NCBI GenBank assembly: GCA_019931245.1
Contig: JAINDL010000005.1
Span: 1-64,000, forward strand
Length of the DNA: 64,000 bases
Source: Bryobacteraceae bacterium CoA2 C42
Lineage (GTDB): Bacteria > Acidobacteriota > Terriglobia > Bryobacterales > Bryobacteraceae
Direction: 5' to 3'
Shown one piece after another: positions 32,212 to 41,213 of the stretch. The notes under the pieces are model-generated. The model saw only the letters and a program-made list of their open reading frames with translations, did not search any database and was not told the DNA's origin. Position 1 is the stretch's first letter. Each line of letters starts with the position of its first letter. Position numbers and translations under genes: made by a program.

Positions 32212-33852
32212 ATGATTGCTTGGTTGCTGACCGGACTGCTGCTGTTCCAGGGGATGGGCAGCGGTCCGCGGACAGGGAAGAGAGCGGGCGGGCCGAAGGT
32301 GGCCGCGCCCGCTTTTGCTTTGCGGGAGGTGGCGGCGGCGTTGACGGCCAAGCACCGCTACGGGGACGGGACGTCGCGGTACATCCTGAGCATGACGGGC
32401 AACGGGGTGGCGGCGTTCGACTACGACAACGACGGGGCGGTGGACCTGTTGTTTGCCGATGGCGTAGCGCCGGTGCTGTACCGGAACACGGGGGCCGGGA
32501 AGTTTGTGGATGTCTCGGCGGGGAGCGGCTTTGCGCCGCGGGAGTGGGGGCAGGGGGTGTGCGCGGGGGACTACGACAACGACGGCTGGACGGATGTGCT
32601 GCTGACCTACTACGGGGCGAGCCGGCTGTACCGGAACGAGGGGGGACGGTTCCGCGATGTGACGGCGGCGGCGGGGATGCCGGTGGCGGGGAAGCGGTTT
32701 TCGACCGGGTGCGCGTTTGTGGATTATGACCGGGACGGGCGGCTGGATTTGGTGGTGGCGAATTACGTGGCTTTTGATTTGGAGCGGGCGGGCCGGCCGG
32801 GGGCGACGAAGTACTGCACGTGGCTGGGACTGGAGGTCTTCTGCGGGCCGCGCGGATTTCCGACGGACCGGCCGATGCTGTACCGGAACGAGGGGGACGG
32901 GAAGTTTCGGGACGTGACGGAGAGGGCGCTGCGCGGGGTGGAGGGGCTGCACTACGGACTGGGCGTGGTGGTTTCGGACTTTGACGGGGACGGGTGGATG
33001 GACGTCTACATCGCCTGCGACTCAACGCCGGGGATTCTGCTGCGGAACAACCGGGACGGGACGTTGACGGACGTGGCCGTGGAGGCGGGGGCGGCGTACG
33101 GGGCCAACGGGGAGGAGTTAGGGAGCATGGGCGTGGCGGCGGTGGACGTGGACGGGGACGGGCGGATGGACCTGGTGAAGACGAACTTCATAGACGAGAC
33201 GCCGAGCCTGTACCGGAATCTGGGGGATTGGTTCTTCGTGGACGCGACGGAGGAGACGGGGTTGGGGAGCGACGCGACGGCGGTGGGCTGGGGTTTGGGG
33301 GTGGTGGATTGGGACCGGGACGGACGGCGGGATCTGGTGATGGCGAACGGGCACATTTACCCGGAGCTGGGAGCGGCGCAGAAGCAGGCGAAGTCGCTGT
33401 ACTGGAACGGGGGCGGGGTGTTTGCGACGGCGCGGATGGGGACGCCGATGGCGTCGCGGGGGCTGGCGGTGGGGGATTTGGACGGGGACGGTGTTGAGGA
33501 GATCGTCGTGACGAATTTGGGAGCAGGGCCGGCGGTGTACCGGGTGGAGGCGAAGCGGGGGAACGGGTTGGGGTTGCGGTTGGAGGGGACGCGGTCGAAC
33601 CGGAGCGCGATTGGGGCGCGGGTGCGGGTGACGGTGGGGGGGAAGACGATGACGGAGGAGGTGCGGAGCGGGGGGAGCTATGCCTCGCAGCACGACTTTG
33701 CGTTGTATTTCGGGCTGGGGGCGGCGATGGAGGCCGAGCGGGTGGAGATCCGGTGGCCGAACGGGGAGACGGAGGAGTTGGGGCGGTTGGCGGCGGGGGC
33801 GTTGTACCGGATAAAGGAGGGGGCGGGAGTTGTGGGGAAGCGGGTATGGTGA
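32212..33852 (+). CDS. CRTAC1 family protein (FG-GAP repeats + ASPIC/UnbV domain)
   Basis: A 546-residue secreted protein. A short signal sequence (IAWLLTGLLLFQGMGSG) is followed by FG-GAP/VCBS repeats with calcium-binding loops of the DYDNDG, DYDRDG, DFDGDGW, DVDGDG, DWDRDG and DLDGDG type (about residues 75-430). The C-terminal ASPIC/UnbV domain (about 450-530) includes NRSAIGARVRVTVGGK, SGGSYASQHDFALYFGLG and VEIRWPNG. The repeats should form a calcium-stabilised propeller at the cell surface. Role unknown; ligand or matrix binding is assumed. It begins 7 nt after the TonB gene and overlaps the TPR gene by 7 nt. Confidence 0.92.
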   Translation: MIAWLLTGLLLFQGMGSGPRTGKRAGGPKVAAPAFALREVAAALTAKHRYGDGTSRYILSMTGNGVAAFDYDNDGAVDLLFADGVAPVLYRNTGAGKFVDVSAGSGFAPREWGQGVCAGDYDNDGWTDVLLTYYGASRLYRNEGGRFRDVTAAAGMPVAGKRFSTGCAFVDYDRDGRLDLVVANYVAFDLERAGRPGATKYCTWLGLEVFCGPRGFPTDRPMLYRNEGDGKFRDVTERALRGVEGLHYGLGVVVSDFDGDGWMDVYIACDSTPGILLRNNRDGTLTDVAVEAGAAYGANGEELGSMGVAAVDVDGDGRMDLVKTNFIDETPSLYRNLGDWFFVDATEETGLGSDATAVGWGLGVVDWDRDGRRDLVMANGHIYPELGAAQKQAKSLYWNGGGVFATARMGTPMASRGLAVGDLDGDGVEEIVVTNLGAGPAVYRVEAKRGNGLGLRLEGTRSNRSAIGARVRVTVGGKTMTEEVRSGGSYASQHDFALYFGLGAAMEAERVEIRWPNGETEELGRLAAGALYRIKEGAGVVGKRVW

Positions 33853-34691
33853 TGGTGCTGGCGCTGCTGCTGCTGCAGGCGGGGGCGGAGGAGTGGCTCG
33901 CAAAGGGGGTGGAGGCGTTGAAGGCGGGTCATGCGCAGGAGGCGCGCATTGCTCTCGAGGAGGCGGTGCGGCAGGCGCCTGGGCAGCCGGTGATGTGGCT
34001 GGCGGTGGCGGAGGCGCGACTGCGGACGGGGGCGGCGACGGAGGCGGTGGCGGCGATGGAGCAGGCGGGGCGATTGGCTCCGGGGTCGGCGATGGTGGAG
34101 CGGGGGCGGGCGATGTTTGGGCGGCGGATGGGGGAGACGGCGCAGGGGTTGTTGGACGGGCGGCGGGAGAAGGAGGCCGAGGGGGTGCTGCGGGCGGCGG
34201 TGAAGGCGTATCCGGGGGAGGCGGAGTTGTGGCGGCTGCTGGGGTTGGCGTTGTACGCGCAGGGGCGGAACGGGGAGGCGGTGGGGGCGTTTGTGCAGGC
34301 GATTGACCGGGCGCCGGAGGAGGAGACGCTGTACGCGGGGTTGGAGACGCTGCTGCCGGGGGGGCCGGAGGTGGAGCGGCGGCTGGCGGGGTATGCGGCG
34401 CGGCATCCGGGGTCGGCGTTGGGTTGGTATTTGCTGGGTTTGGAGCGGGGGGATGCGGCGTTGTTTGAGAAGGCCTGGGGGTTGGACGGGAGGTTCTGGC
34501 CGGCGGCGTTTGCGCTGCACCGGGAGGTGGCGCCGGGGCGGGCGGTGGCGCTGCTCGAGCGGGTGGTGGAGTTGAATCCGGAGTATGGACCGGCGTATTA
34601 CGCTTTGGCGCAATTGTATGCCAAGGCGGGGGAGCGGGAGAAGGCGCTGGCGGCGCGGAAGCGGCACCATGTTTTGACGGGGGGGCGTTGA
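33846..34691 (+). CDS. Exported tetratricopeptide-repeat protein
   Basis: A 281-residue protein. ATG 33846, overlapping the CRTAC1 stop by 7 nt, gives a short signal peptide (VMVLALLLLQAGAEE). It is followed by at least five TPR-like helical hairpins, for example EEWLAKGVEALKAGHAQEARIALEEAV, PVMWLAVAEARLRTGAATEAVAAMEQA, AELWRLLGLALYAQGRNGEAVGAFVQA and PAYYALAQLYAKAGEREKALAARK. TPRs mediate protein-protein contacts, here presumably in the periplasm. It is coupled to the CRTAC1 gene, so the two may act together. The region is extremely G-rich on the coding strand. Confidence 0.85.
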   Translation: MVMVLALLLLQAGAEEWLAKGVEALKAGHAQEARIALEEAVRQAPGQPVMWLAVAEARLRTGAATEAVAAMEQAGRLAPGSAMVERGRAMFGRRMGETAQGLLDGRREKEAEGVLRAAVKAYPGEAELWRLLGLALYAQGRNGEAVGAFVQAIDRAPEEETLYAGLETLLPGGPEVERRLAGYAARHPGSALGWYLLGLERGDAALFEKAWGLDGRFWPAAFALHREVAPGRAVALLERVVELNPEYGPAYYALAQLYAKAGEREKALAARKRHHVLTGGR

Positions 34692-34713
34692 CGGGGGCGG
34701 AGGGAGGCCCATT

Positions 34714-34740
34714 GGCGGGGTACTGGCATCGTACCCCGCC
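34714..34740. terminator. Hairpin between convergent TPR and TonB genes
   Basis: GGCGGGGTAC (34714-34723) pairs perfectly with GTACCCCGCC (34731-34740) over the 7-base loop TGGCATC. It lies in the 91-bp gap between a plus-strand stop (34691) and a minus-strand stop (34783), a typical place for a bidirectional terminator, but without a T tract. Confidence 0.55.
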
Positions 34741-34782
34741 GGCCGGTGACGGTGATGCGCTGGTGTTCGAGAGACGGTGCCG

Positions 34783-37700
34783 CTAGAAGCTGAGGCGGAG
34801 ACCGAACCGGAACTGGCGCTCAGAGCCTGACCCGAGATTGGGCAGGGTGCTGGTGATGGAGGAGAAGTTGCCCAGGTCGAGAATCGAGCCGTCCGGATTG
34901 AGCCGCATGGACTGGACGGAGGCGCCGGGATTGGAGAACTTCGGGGTATTGGTGACGTTGAAGGCTTCGGCCTTGAACTCCATCTTGATGCGCTCGGTGA
35001 GCGCAAAATTGCGGAAGATGCTCAAGTCGAAGTTCCACATGCCGGGACCGCGCAGGGTATTGCGGCCGGTGGAGCCGAAGCGGACACCGGTGGGTTGGCG
35101 GAAGGCGGAGGCATCGAACCACTGGCGGTTGGGGCCGATCTCCCCGATAACCCGCACCTTGCCGGGCTTGACCTGGTCGGCGGTTTGGGCATTGCCGGGA
35201 GCGTTCAGCACGCCGCCGTCGGCGCCGATGGTGAAGGGGGTGCCGGTGTAGGCGGTGTAGAGGCCGTTGGTTTGCCAGCCGCGGAGGAGCTGCGCCACGG
35301 GCCCTGTCTGCAGGAAGCGTTTGTTGGGGCCGAAGGGCAGTTCGTAGAAGAAGCCGGTGGTGAACATGTGGGTACGGTCGTAGCCGGCCACGGCGCGGTT
35401 GCGGCGGACGACGGGGTCCCAGCCCCAGGGGAGGGCGCCGGTCCAGCCGTCTTCGTCGGTCATATTGATGGCTTTGGACCAGGTGTAGGCGGACTTCCAG
35501 AAGAGGCCATTGCGGAACTGGCGGTTCAGGGTGGCCTGCATGGAGTGGTAGTTGGAGCTGAGCCAGCCGTCCCACATGAGGGCGGCGATACGCCGGTTCT
35601 GGGTGGCGGCGAGGGGGCGGCCGGCAGGACCGGCGCCGGGAGCGGCGGCGTTGATGTCGCGGTCGGCGAGTTGGTTGGTGGTCTGGGTGCCGACGTAGGC
35701 GAGCGAGCCGACGAAGTCGGAGGGGAGGCGGCGTTCGACGGTCAGGTTCCACGACTGGATGTAGCCGCGATTCAGGGTTCCGCCCCAGGGGCTGCGCGGT
35801 CCCATGTCGACGGTGGGGGGCAGCGGGAAGACGCCGGTACTGATGTCGGGGAGGGGGATGGGCGGGATGCCTTTGTCGAGGGTATCGATCCACTGGAAGG
35901 GGCTGGCGGAGACGAAGCTGGCGCCGATGGTGGAGGGGTACATGCCGCGGAGGGGCCGGGAGAACGGCAGGGGATCGTAGGTGAGACCGTAGCCGGTGCG
36001 GATGACGGTTTTCTCGTTCATCCGGTAGGCGATGCCGAGGCGGGGGGCGAACAGATCCTTACGCGTGCCCATGCCGGTGTTTCGGGGGACGTTGCCGATG
36101 CCGCCCATGTAGACGAGGTTGGTGGCCGGGTCCCAGCGTTCGAGGCCGCGGTCGGCGCGGGTGATCAAGGGGAAGTACTCCCAGCGGACGCCGATGTTGA
36201 CGGTGAGCTTGCGGGTGACCTGCCAGCGGTCGCGGGCGTAGAAGCCGAACTGCCATTCGCGGTTGGTGTACTGGAGGAACTGAACGGCCTTCTGCATGGT
36301 GGTGGTGAGGCCGAGCAGGTAGGTGGCGTACTGGTTGAGGTAGTTGGGGGTGTAGCCGCGCTGGCCGGTGACGTTTCCATCGAAGCTGATGGAGCCGCGC
36401 GGGCCGCCGCTGACTTCGGGCTGCCACTGGTCCATGTGATAGCGGACGGTATCGAAGCCCCAGCGGAACTCGTGGCCGCCGCGGATTTTGGTGAAGTTGG
36501 TGGAGAGATTGTAGGTGCGTTCGCCGTAGAAGTAGGGCTGCCAGCCGGCGGTGTTGCCCCAAGTGGTGAAGCCGTGGTTGATGCTGGGCATCCCGGAGTA
36601 GCAGGCGCCGCCGGCCTGGGCGGGGCAGGCCGATTTGATGCGATCGGCGCCGGGTCCGGAGACGACGGGATCGTTGGTGTTGGGGATGCCCCAGAGATCG
36701 GTACCGATATTTTTGCCGAAGCCCGGGAAGACGCCGTTGGTATCCATGCGGTTAATGGCGAGGGTGCCGTCGACGAGGAAGGTGGGCGAGAAAGTTTTGT
36801 TGAAGCCGAAGGTGTAGATGTTCACCGTCATGGGGGCGACTTCGGGGGCGCCGGCGCGGGAGAGGCCGGGTCCGCCGATTTCGCCGAAGGCGAACTTGGA
36901 GGCGACCGAGGCGTCCATGCGGCTGTACTTGCCCCAGAGGGAGAGATCGCTGCGGGGGTTGTAGTTGATCTTCAGGTCGTAATTGTAGCGGTTGAGGGCC
37001 TCAGTGCCGGCGCTGAAGAAGTTCTGCAGGGTACCGAAGGAGGTGCCGGCTTGATTGGGGAGGGGCGCCAGATCCTGGATGCGGCGGCTGATGGGGTGGA
37101 TGCGGGAGGCGGGGACGACGTTGCCCGGAAAGGCGGTGCGGTTGTTGCCATCGGTGCCGGTGAGGGGGTCGTAGAGCGTGGTGGGGAGGCCGGAGAAGTT
37201 GCCGGCGCGGATGGCGGCGGTGGGGACGGCATCGGTGATGCGGGTAATGCCGGCGCGTTCGAGGGTGCCCTCCATGCTGCTGAAGAAGAACAGTTTGTCG
37301 CGGATGATCTTGCCGCCCAGGGTGGCGCCGAAGATATTGAAGATGGATTTGGGAATGGGGCGGCCGGCGGGCAGGAAGAAGTTGCGGGTGCGGAGGCGCT
37401 GATTGTCGTGGAAATGGAAGGCTGAGCCGTGGAACTCGTTGGTGCCGCTTTTGGTGGCGACGGTGATGGAGGAGCCACCGGCCATGCCCTGTTCGGCGTC
37501 GAAGGAGCCGCTCGAGAGGTTGACGGTTTCAATGGACTCGACGGGGGGCACATAGACCATGTGATGGGGCAACCAGATGTAGACATTGGTGGCGCCGTCG
37601 ACGCGGGTATTGTTGTTGTTGCGGGCCGTACCGTTGATGTTGGTCGAAAGGGCGCGGGCGGGGGTGGAGCCGGTGCTGTTCTGGAAGTTGGCAGGGGTGG

Positions 37701-38184
37701 CGCCGGGAACGAGGTTGAACAGGCTTTGGAAGTTGCGGTAGCTGGCCAGGGGGAGGGTGGCGATCTCTTTGCGGTTGAACTCGGTGCGAACGTCGGCTTT
37801 TTCGGTTTGGAGGACGGTGGCGGCGCCGCTGACGGTGATCTGTTCGGTGACGTCGCCTACCTGGAGGCGGATATCGGCGCGAGCCACGGTATTGATGACG
37901 ACGGCGAGTTCTTCGCGGGTGACCGCGCGAAAGCCGCCGGCGGCGACGCGCAGGGAGTAGGCGCCGGGGAGGACGTTGACGAAGGAGTAGCGGCCGTTGG
38001 AGTCGCTTTTGCCATCGCGGCTGAGACCGGTTTCTTTACTGATGAGTTGCACCGTGGCGTTGGGCACGGCGGCATCGCTGGGGTCGAGGACGGCACCGAC
38101 GACGGAGCCGTAGAGTACCTGGGCATGCGCCTGATCGAGGGCAGCCAGAGCACATAAGATCAACGGGAGTAAAGTTCGCTTCAT
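34783..38184 (-). CDS. Oar-like TonB-dependent outer-membrane receptor
   Basis: A 1133-residue protein with a signal peptide (KRTLLPLILCALAALDQAHAQ), a carboxypeptidase-regulatory-like domain (about 25-110: SVVGAVLDPSDAAVPNATVQL), a plug (about 120-260; RNNNNTRVDGATNVYIWLP) and a barrel ending RQFRFGLRLSF with terminal Phe. Unlike the receptor at 28974 it has a real leader: the -10 box is about 86 nt upstream and AAAAGGC precedes the ATG. No substrate can be assigned. It is the third member of the same family in the window; the three differ strongly, so they are not recent duplicates. Confidence 0.9.
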   Translation of the reverse strand: MKRTLLPLILCALAALDQAHAQVLYGSVVGAVLDPSDAAVPNATVQLISKETGLSRDGKSDSNGRYSFVNVLPGAYSLRVAAGGFRAVTREELAVVINTVARADIRLQVGDVTEQITVSGAATVLQTEKADVRTEFNRKEIATLPLASYRNFQSLFNLVPGATPANFQNSTGSTPARALSTNINGTARNNNNTRVDGATNVYIWLPHHMVYVPPVESIETVNLSSGSFDAEQGMAGGSSITVATKSGTNEFHGSAFHFHDNQRLRTRNFFLPAGRPIPKSIFNIFGATLGGKIIRDKLFFFSSMEGTLERAGITRITDAVPTAAIRAGNFSGLPTTLYDPLTGTDGNNRTAFPGNVVPASRIHPISRRIQDLAPLPNQAGTSFGTLQNFFSAGTEALNRYNYDLKINYNPRSDLSLWGKYSRMDASVASKFAFGEIGGPGLSRAGAPEVAPMTVNIYTFGFNKTFSPTFLVDGTLAINRMDTNGVFPGFGKNIGTDLWGIPNTNDPVVSGPGADRIKSACPAQAGGACYSGMPSINHGFTTWGNTAGWQPYFYGERTYNLSTNFTKIRGGHEFRWGFDTVRYHMDQWQPEVSGGPRGSISFDGNVTGQRGYTPNYLNQYATYLLGLTTTMQKAVQFLQYTNREWQFGFYARDRWQVTRKLTVNIGVRWEYFPLITRADRGLERWDPATNLVYMGGIGNVPRNTGMGTRKDLFAPRLGIAYRMNEKTVIRTGYGLTYDPLPFSRPLRGMYPSTIGASFVSASPFQWIDTLDKGIPPIPLPDISTGVFPLPPTVDMGPRSPWGGTLNRGYIQSWNLTVERRLPSDFVGSLAYVGTQTTNQLADRDINAAAPGAGPAGRPLAATQNRRIAALMWDGWLSSNYHSMQATLNRQFRNGLFWKSAYTWSKAINMTDEDGWTGALPWGWDPVVRRNRAVAGYDRTHMFTTGFFYELPFGPNKRFLQTGPVAQLLRGWQTNGLYTAYTGTPFTIGADGGVLNAPGNAQTADQVKPGKVRVIGEIGPNRQWFDASAFRQPTGVRFGSTGRNTLRGPGMWNFDLSIFRNFALTERIKMEFKAEAFNVTNTPKFSNPGASVQSMRLNPDGSILDLGNFSSITSTLPNLGSGSERQFRFGLRLSF

Positions 38185-38269
38185 TGCCTTTTCTTTTTTC
38201 TCTTGAAATGGGGAAGTGTTGGATTGGACGTCCGGACGGGGCAGGCGCTACTTGGCGAGTTAAGGACCA

Positions 38270-38298
38270 AGTATATCCGAGTGGGGGGCGACGTTCGA
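38270..38298 (-). promoter_or_regulatory. Promoter of the third TonB receptor gene
   Basis: On the minus strand TCGAAC (complement of 38293-38298), a 17-base spacer, then TATACT (complement of 38270-38275). This repeats the hexamers in front of the tRNA. The predicted leader is about 79 nt and contains an A/G-rich stretch with AAAAGG before the ATG at 38184. The 134-bp gap 38185-38318 also contains overlapping small palindromes around GGACGTCCGGACG. Confidence 0.55.
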
Positions 38299-38318
38299 CA
38301 GGATTTTAAGGCTGGATG

Positions 38319-39848
38319 TTATTTGGCCGGCGGGGGGACGCCGTAGTGGTCGATGATTTTGGGCCGTTGGCCGGCGGTGGACAGGCCTGCCTTCTGCATG
38401 AGTTCGGTGATGGCGGCGATGGTAGCGGCATCGGGGCGGGGCAGGCGGCTGGTGTAGCCTTCGGCGATGTAGAGGGGCGTGCCGCCGGCTTTGTTGGGAT
38501 TCTTCCAGACCTGAGGGTCGGCGCCGCGGTCGGCGAGGAGTTTGATCACCAGGGGGCTGATGGCGTAGGCGGCGCCATGCATGGCGGTGTCGCCGTTCTG
38601 ATCGACCGTGTTGATATCCGCGCCGCGGTCGAGCAGGAGTTTCACGGCTTCGACGGCCTCGGAGTCTTCACCGGCTTCCTCCTGCGGTTCGTTGGTGCCG
38701 ACGCCGGCGGCGGCCAGCAGCGGGGTGGTGCCTTCGTCGTTGGGGAGCAGGGGGTCGGCGCCGAGGCGCAGGAGGAGTTGCAGGAGGGGGAGGTCGGCGC
38801 GGTCGGCGGCGAACAGCAAGGGGGTGGCGCCGGGGGAGGCGACGCTCGAAGAGGTCGCCGGCTGCTTGGGGGCGCCCGGGGGCAGGCGGAGATTGACGTT
38901 GGCGCCACGCGCAACGAGCTGGCGGACGAACTCGAGGCTGGTGAGGCGGCCCTGGCCGGTGACCGGGGCGGGGTCGCTCATGTCGCTCGCGTCGGGCTTT
39001 CGAACGCCGGGGAGGGCGTGGAGGGCGCTGAGGCCGGAGCGGAGATCGTTGGGGTCGGCGCCGGCGTCGACAAGGGCGATGGCCAGTTCAAAGTGACCGT
39101 TCTGGACGGCGAGGGCGAGGGGGGTGAGGGGTGGGCGGTTGCGGGCGGCGCGCAGGGCGCCGGCGCTTTGGCGGGTGGAGGGTTCGGGGCGGGCGATGAT
39201 GGCGCGGGCTGCGGCGGCGGGGTTGGGGGCGACGGCGAGGAGGAGGCGGACGGTTTCGAGATGACCGTGGCGGATGGCGAAGTAGAGCGGGGCGTAGCCG
39301 GAGTCGGTGGTGGGGTGCGGGGAGGCGCCGGCGGCGAGGAGGGCGCGGACGACCGGGGTGTGGCCTTCGGCGGCGGCCCACATGAGGGCGGTTTGCCCGA
39401 GGCGTTCGCGGGCTTCGGGGCGGGCATCGCGGGCGAGGAGGGCCTGGACGGCGGTGAGATTGCCGGCGCGGGAGGCGAGCATGAGCATGGTCTCGCCGCC
39501 CTTGAGCGTGGCGTGGGGGTCGGCGCCGGCGGCGAGCAGGAGTTGGACGACGGCGGCGCTGCCCTGGGTGCAGGCCTGGGCGAGGGGCGGGACGCCGAAG
39601 CGGTTGACGGCGTTGGGCCGGGCGCCGGCGCGAAGGAGGGCGTCGACCATGGGGGCGTGGTCATGGTGGACGGCCCAGTGGAGGGGCGTGGCGCCGTCGG
39701 GCTGAGGCTGGTTGGCGTCGGCGCCGGATTGGAGGAGTTTGAGGACGGCGGCGGCGTCGGCGCATTCGGCGGCGTTGGCGAGCACGGGCTGGGAATCGGC
39801 GGCGGCGGCGAGGGCGCAGGCGAGGAGGGCGAGGGCGAGGGGCTTCAT
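38319..39848 (-). CDS. Secreted ankyrin-repeat protein
   Basis: A 509-residue protein with signal peptide (KPLALALLACALAAAADS) and about eleven ankyrin repeats covering most of the mature chain, for example DGATPLHWAVHHDHAPMVDALLRAGA, FGVPPLAQACTQGSAAVVQLLLAAGA, GQTALMWAAAEGHTPVVRALLAAGA, and NGDTAMHGAAYAISPLVIKLLADRGAD near the C-terminus. Such stacks bind proteins, and exported forms sit in the periplasm. A possible site AAGGAAC lies before the ATG. It is 12 nt downstream of the DUF1552 gene on the same strand, so it belongs to the DUF1592-DUF1552 transcription unit. Confidence 0.9.
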   Translation of the reverse strand: MKPLALALLACALAAAADSQPVLANAAECADAAAVLKLLQSGADANQPQPDGATPLHWAVHHDHAPMVDALLRAGARPNAVNRFGVPPLAQACTQGSAAVVQLLLAAGADPHATLKGGETMLMLASRAGNLTAVQALLARDARPEARERLGQTALMWAAAEGHTPVVRALLAAGASPHPTTDSGYAPLYFAIRHGHLETVRLLLAVAPNPAAAARAIIARPEPSTRQSAGALRAARNRPPLTPLALAVQNGHFELAIALVDAGADPNDLRSGLSALHALPGVRKPDASDMSDPAPVTGQGRLTSLEFVRQLVARGANVNLRLPPGAPKQPATSSSVASPGATPLLFAADRADLPLLQLLLRLGADPLLPNDEGTTPLLAAAGVGTNEPQEEAGEDSEAVEAVKLLLDRGADINTVDQNGDTAMHGAAYAISPLVIKLLADRGADPQVWKNPNKAGGTPLYIAEGYTSRLPRPDAATIAAITELMQKAGLSTAGQRPKIIDHYGVPPPAK

Positions 39849-39860
39849 GGGCGGCGTTCC

Positions 39861-41204
39861 TTAGGCGAGGTCGACGCGGTCGAAGAGGTCTTCGATTTTG
39901 CCGGTGCTGTCGACGAAGGAGTCGAGGTGGACGCCGACGCGGTCGAGCAGGGTGAGATGGAGATTGGCGAGGTTGGCGGGTTTTTCGTAGCGGAGGTGGC
40001 GGCCGCCTTTGAGCCGGCTGGCGGCGCCGCCGGCGACGAGGATGGGGAGGTTTTCGTGGTCGTGGAGGCTGGGGTTGCCCATGCCGCTGCCGTAGAGGTA
40101 GACGGAGTGGTCGAGCAAAGAGCCGTTGCCATCGGGGGTGGCTTTGAGGCGTTGCAGGAACTCGGAGAAGAGCTTGATGTGATAGGTGTTGATTTTGGCG
40201 ATCTGGGCGACTTTGTAGGGGTCGTTGCCGTGGTGGCTGGTGGGATGGTGGGGGTCGCGGACGCCGATTTCGGGATAGGTGCGATTGCTTTGTTCGCGGG
40301 TGAACTGGAAGGCGATGACGCGGGTGATGTCGGCCTGGAAGGCGAGGATCTGCAGGTCGAACATGAGCTTGGCGTGATCGGCAAAGGCGGCGGGGACGCC
40401 GACGGGGCGTTCGAGGTCGGGGGTTTGATTGTCCTTGGCGGCGCGTTCGGCGCGTTCGATTTCGCTTTCGACCTGGCGGACGCTATCGAGATACTGATCG
40501 AGGCGGAGGCGGTCCGGGGCGGCGATGCGTTGTTTGAGGCGGGCGATTTCGGCGGTGAAGGCGTCGAGGAGGCTGGCGCGATTGCGGAGGGCGGCGCGGC
40601 GGGCGGCGGCGTTGCCGCCTTCGCCGAACAGACGCTCGAAGACGACGCGGGGATGGGCTTCCGAGGGGAGGGGGGTGGTGGGGGAGGACCAGGAGAGGCA
40701 GTTCTGATAGACGCAGGAGTAGCCGTTGTTGCAGACCCCGGCGAGGGGGTGGAGGTCCATGGCCAGTTGGAGGGAGGCGATTTGGGTATCGCGGCCGATT
40801 TCGCGGGCGGCGATCTGGTCGACGGTGATGCCGGAGAAGAAGTCGGAGCTTTCGGTGTGTTTGGCCTGGGAGGCGCTGAGGAAGGCGGAGTTGGAGGTGT
40901 CGTGGGTGCCGGGGTAGGCGTTGGGGAGGCGTAGGTTGGTGATGACGGAGAGGTGGGACTTGACGGGTTCGAGGGGGGCGAGGATGGGGGAGAGCGGGCC
41001 GAGGGGTCCGGCGGGGCCGGGCGGCGTCCAGCGGTCCTGATCGCAGCCCATGGGGATGAAGACGAAACCGAGGCGGCGGACGGGGCGGGCGGGAGTCTGG
41101 GCCCAGGCGGTGGCGGCGGGGACCATGGCGTCGAGCAGGGGGAGGGCGAGGGCGCCGCGGAGGAGGGCGCGGCGAGGGATGGCTTTTCTGGTGAGGAAGT
41201 TCAT
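39861..41204 (-). CDS. DUF1552 family secreted protein (second copy)
   Basis: A 447-residue paralogue of the protein at 9303-10625. The N-terminal IPRRALLRGALALPLLDAM is a twin-arginine-type signal. LGFVFIPMGCDQDRW replaces the MPNGVNPWKW block; SWSSPTTPLPSEAHPRVVFERLFG and HPTSHHGNDPYKV correspond to the conserved SSPTTP and His-rich segments. A clear ribosome binding site (AAGGAG) precedes the ATG. The upstream partner gene (DUF1592) is frameshifted, so this gene may have lost its companion. Confidence 0.87.
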   Translation of the reverse strand: MNFLTRKAIPRRALLRGALALPLLDAMVPAATAWAQTPARPVRRLGFVFIPMGCDQDRWTPPGPAGPLGPLSPILAPLEPVKSHLSVITNLRLPNAYPGTHDTSNSAFLSASQAKHTESSDFFSGITVDQIAAREIGRDTQIASLQLAMDLHPLAGVCNNGYSCVYQNCLSWSSPTTPLPSEAHPRVVFERLFGEGGNAAARRAALRNRASLLDAFTAEIARLKQRIAAPDRLRLDQYLDSVRQVESEIERAERAAKDNQTPDLERPVGVPAAFADHAKLMFDLQILAFQADITRVIAFQFTREQSNRTYPEIGVRDPHHPTSHHGNDPYKVAQIAKINTYHIKLFSEFLQRLKATPDGNGSLLDHSVYLYGSGMGNPSLHDHENLPILVAGGAASRLKGGRHLRYEKPANLANLHLTLLDRVGVHLDSFVDSTGKIEDLFDRVDLA

Positions 41205-41213
41205 GCGGGCTCC

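Noticed and set aside
35095-37425. Very long plus-strand open frame opposite the third TonB receptor, and similar long antisense frames at 38316-40934, 40953-43451 and 49213-51204
   Set aside because: They mirror real minus-strand genes, consist of Gly/Ala/Glu/Val-rich sequence without domains, and are expected in DNA this rich in G+C.
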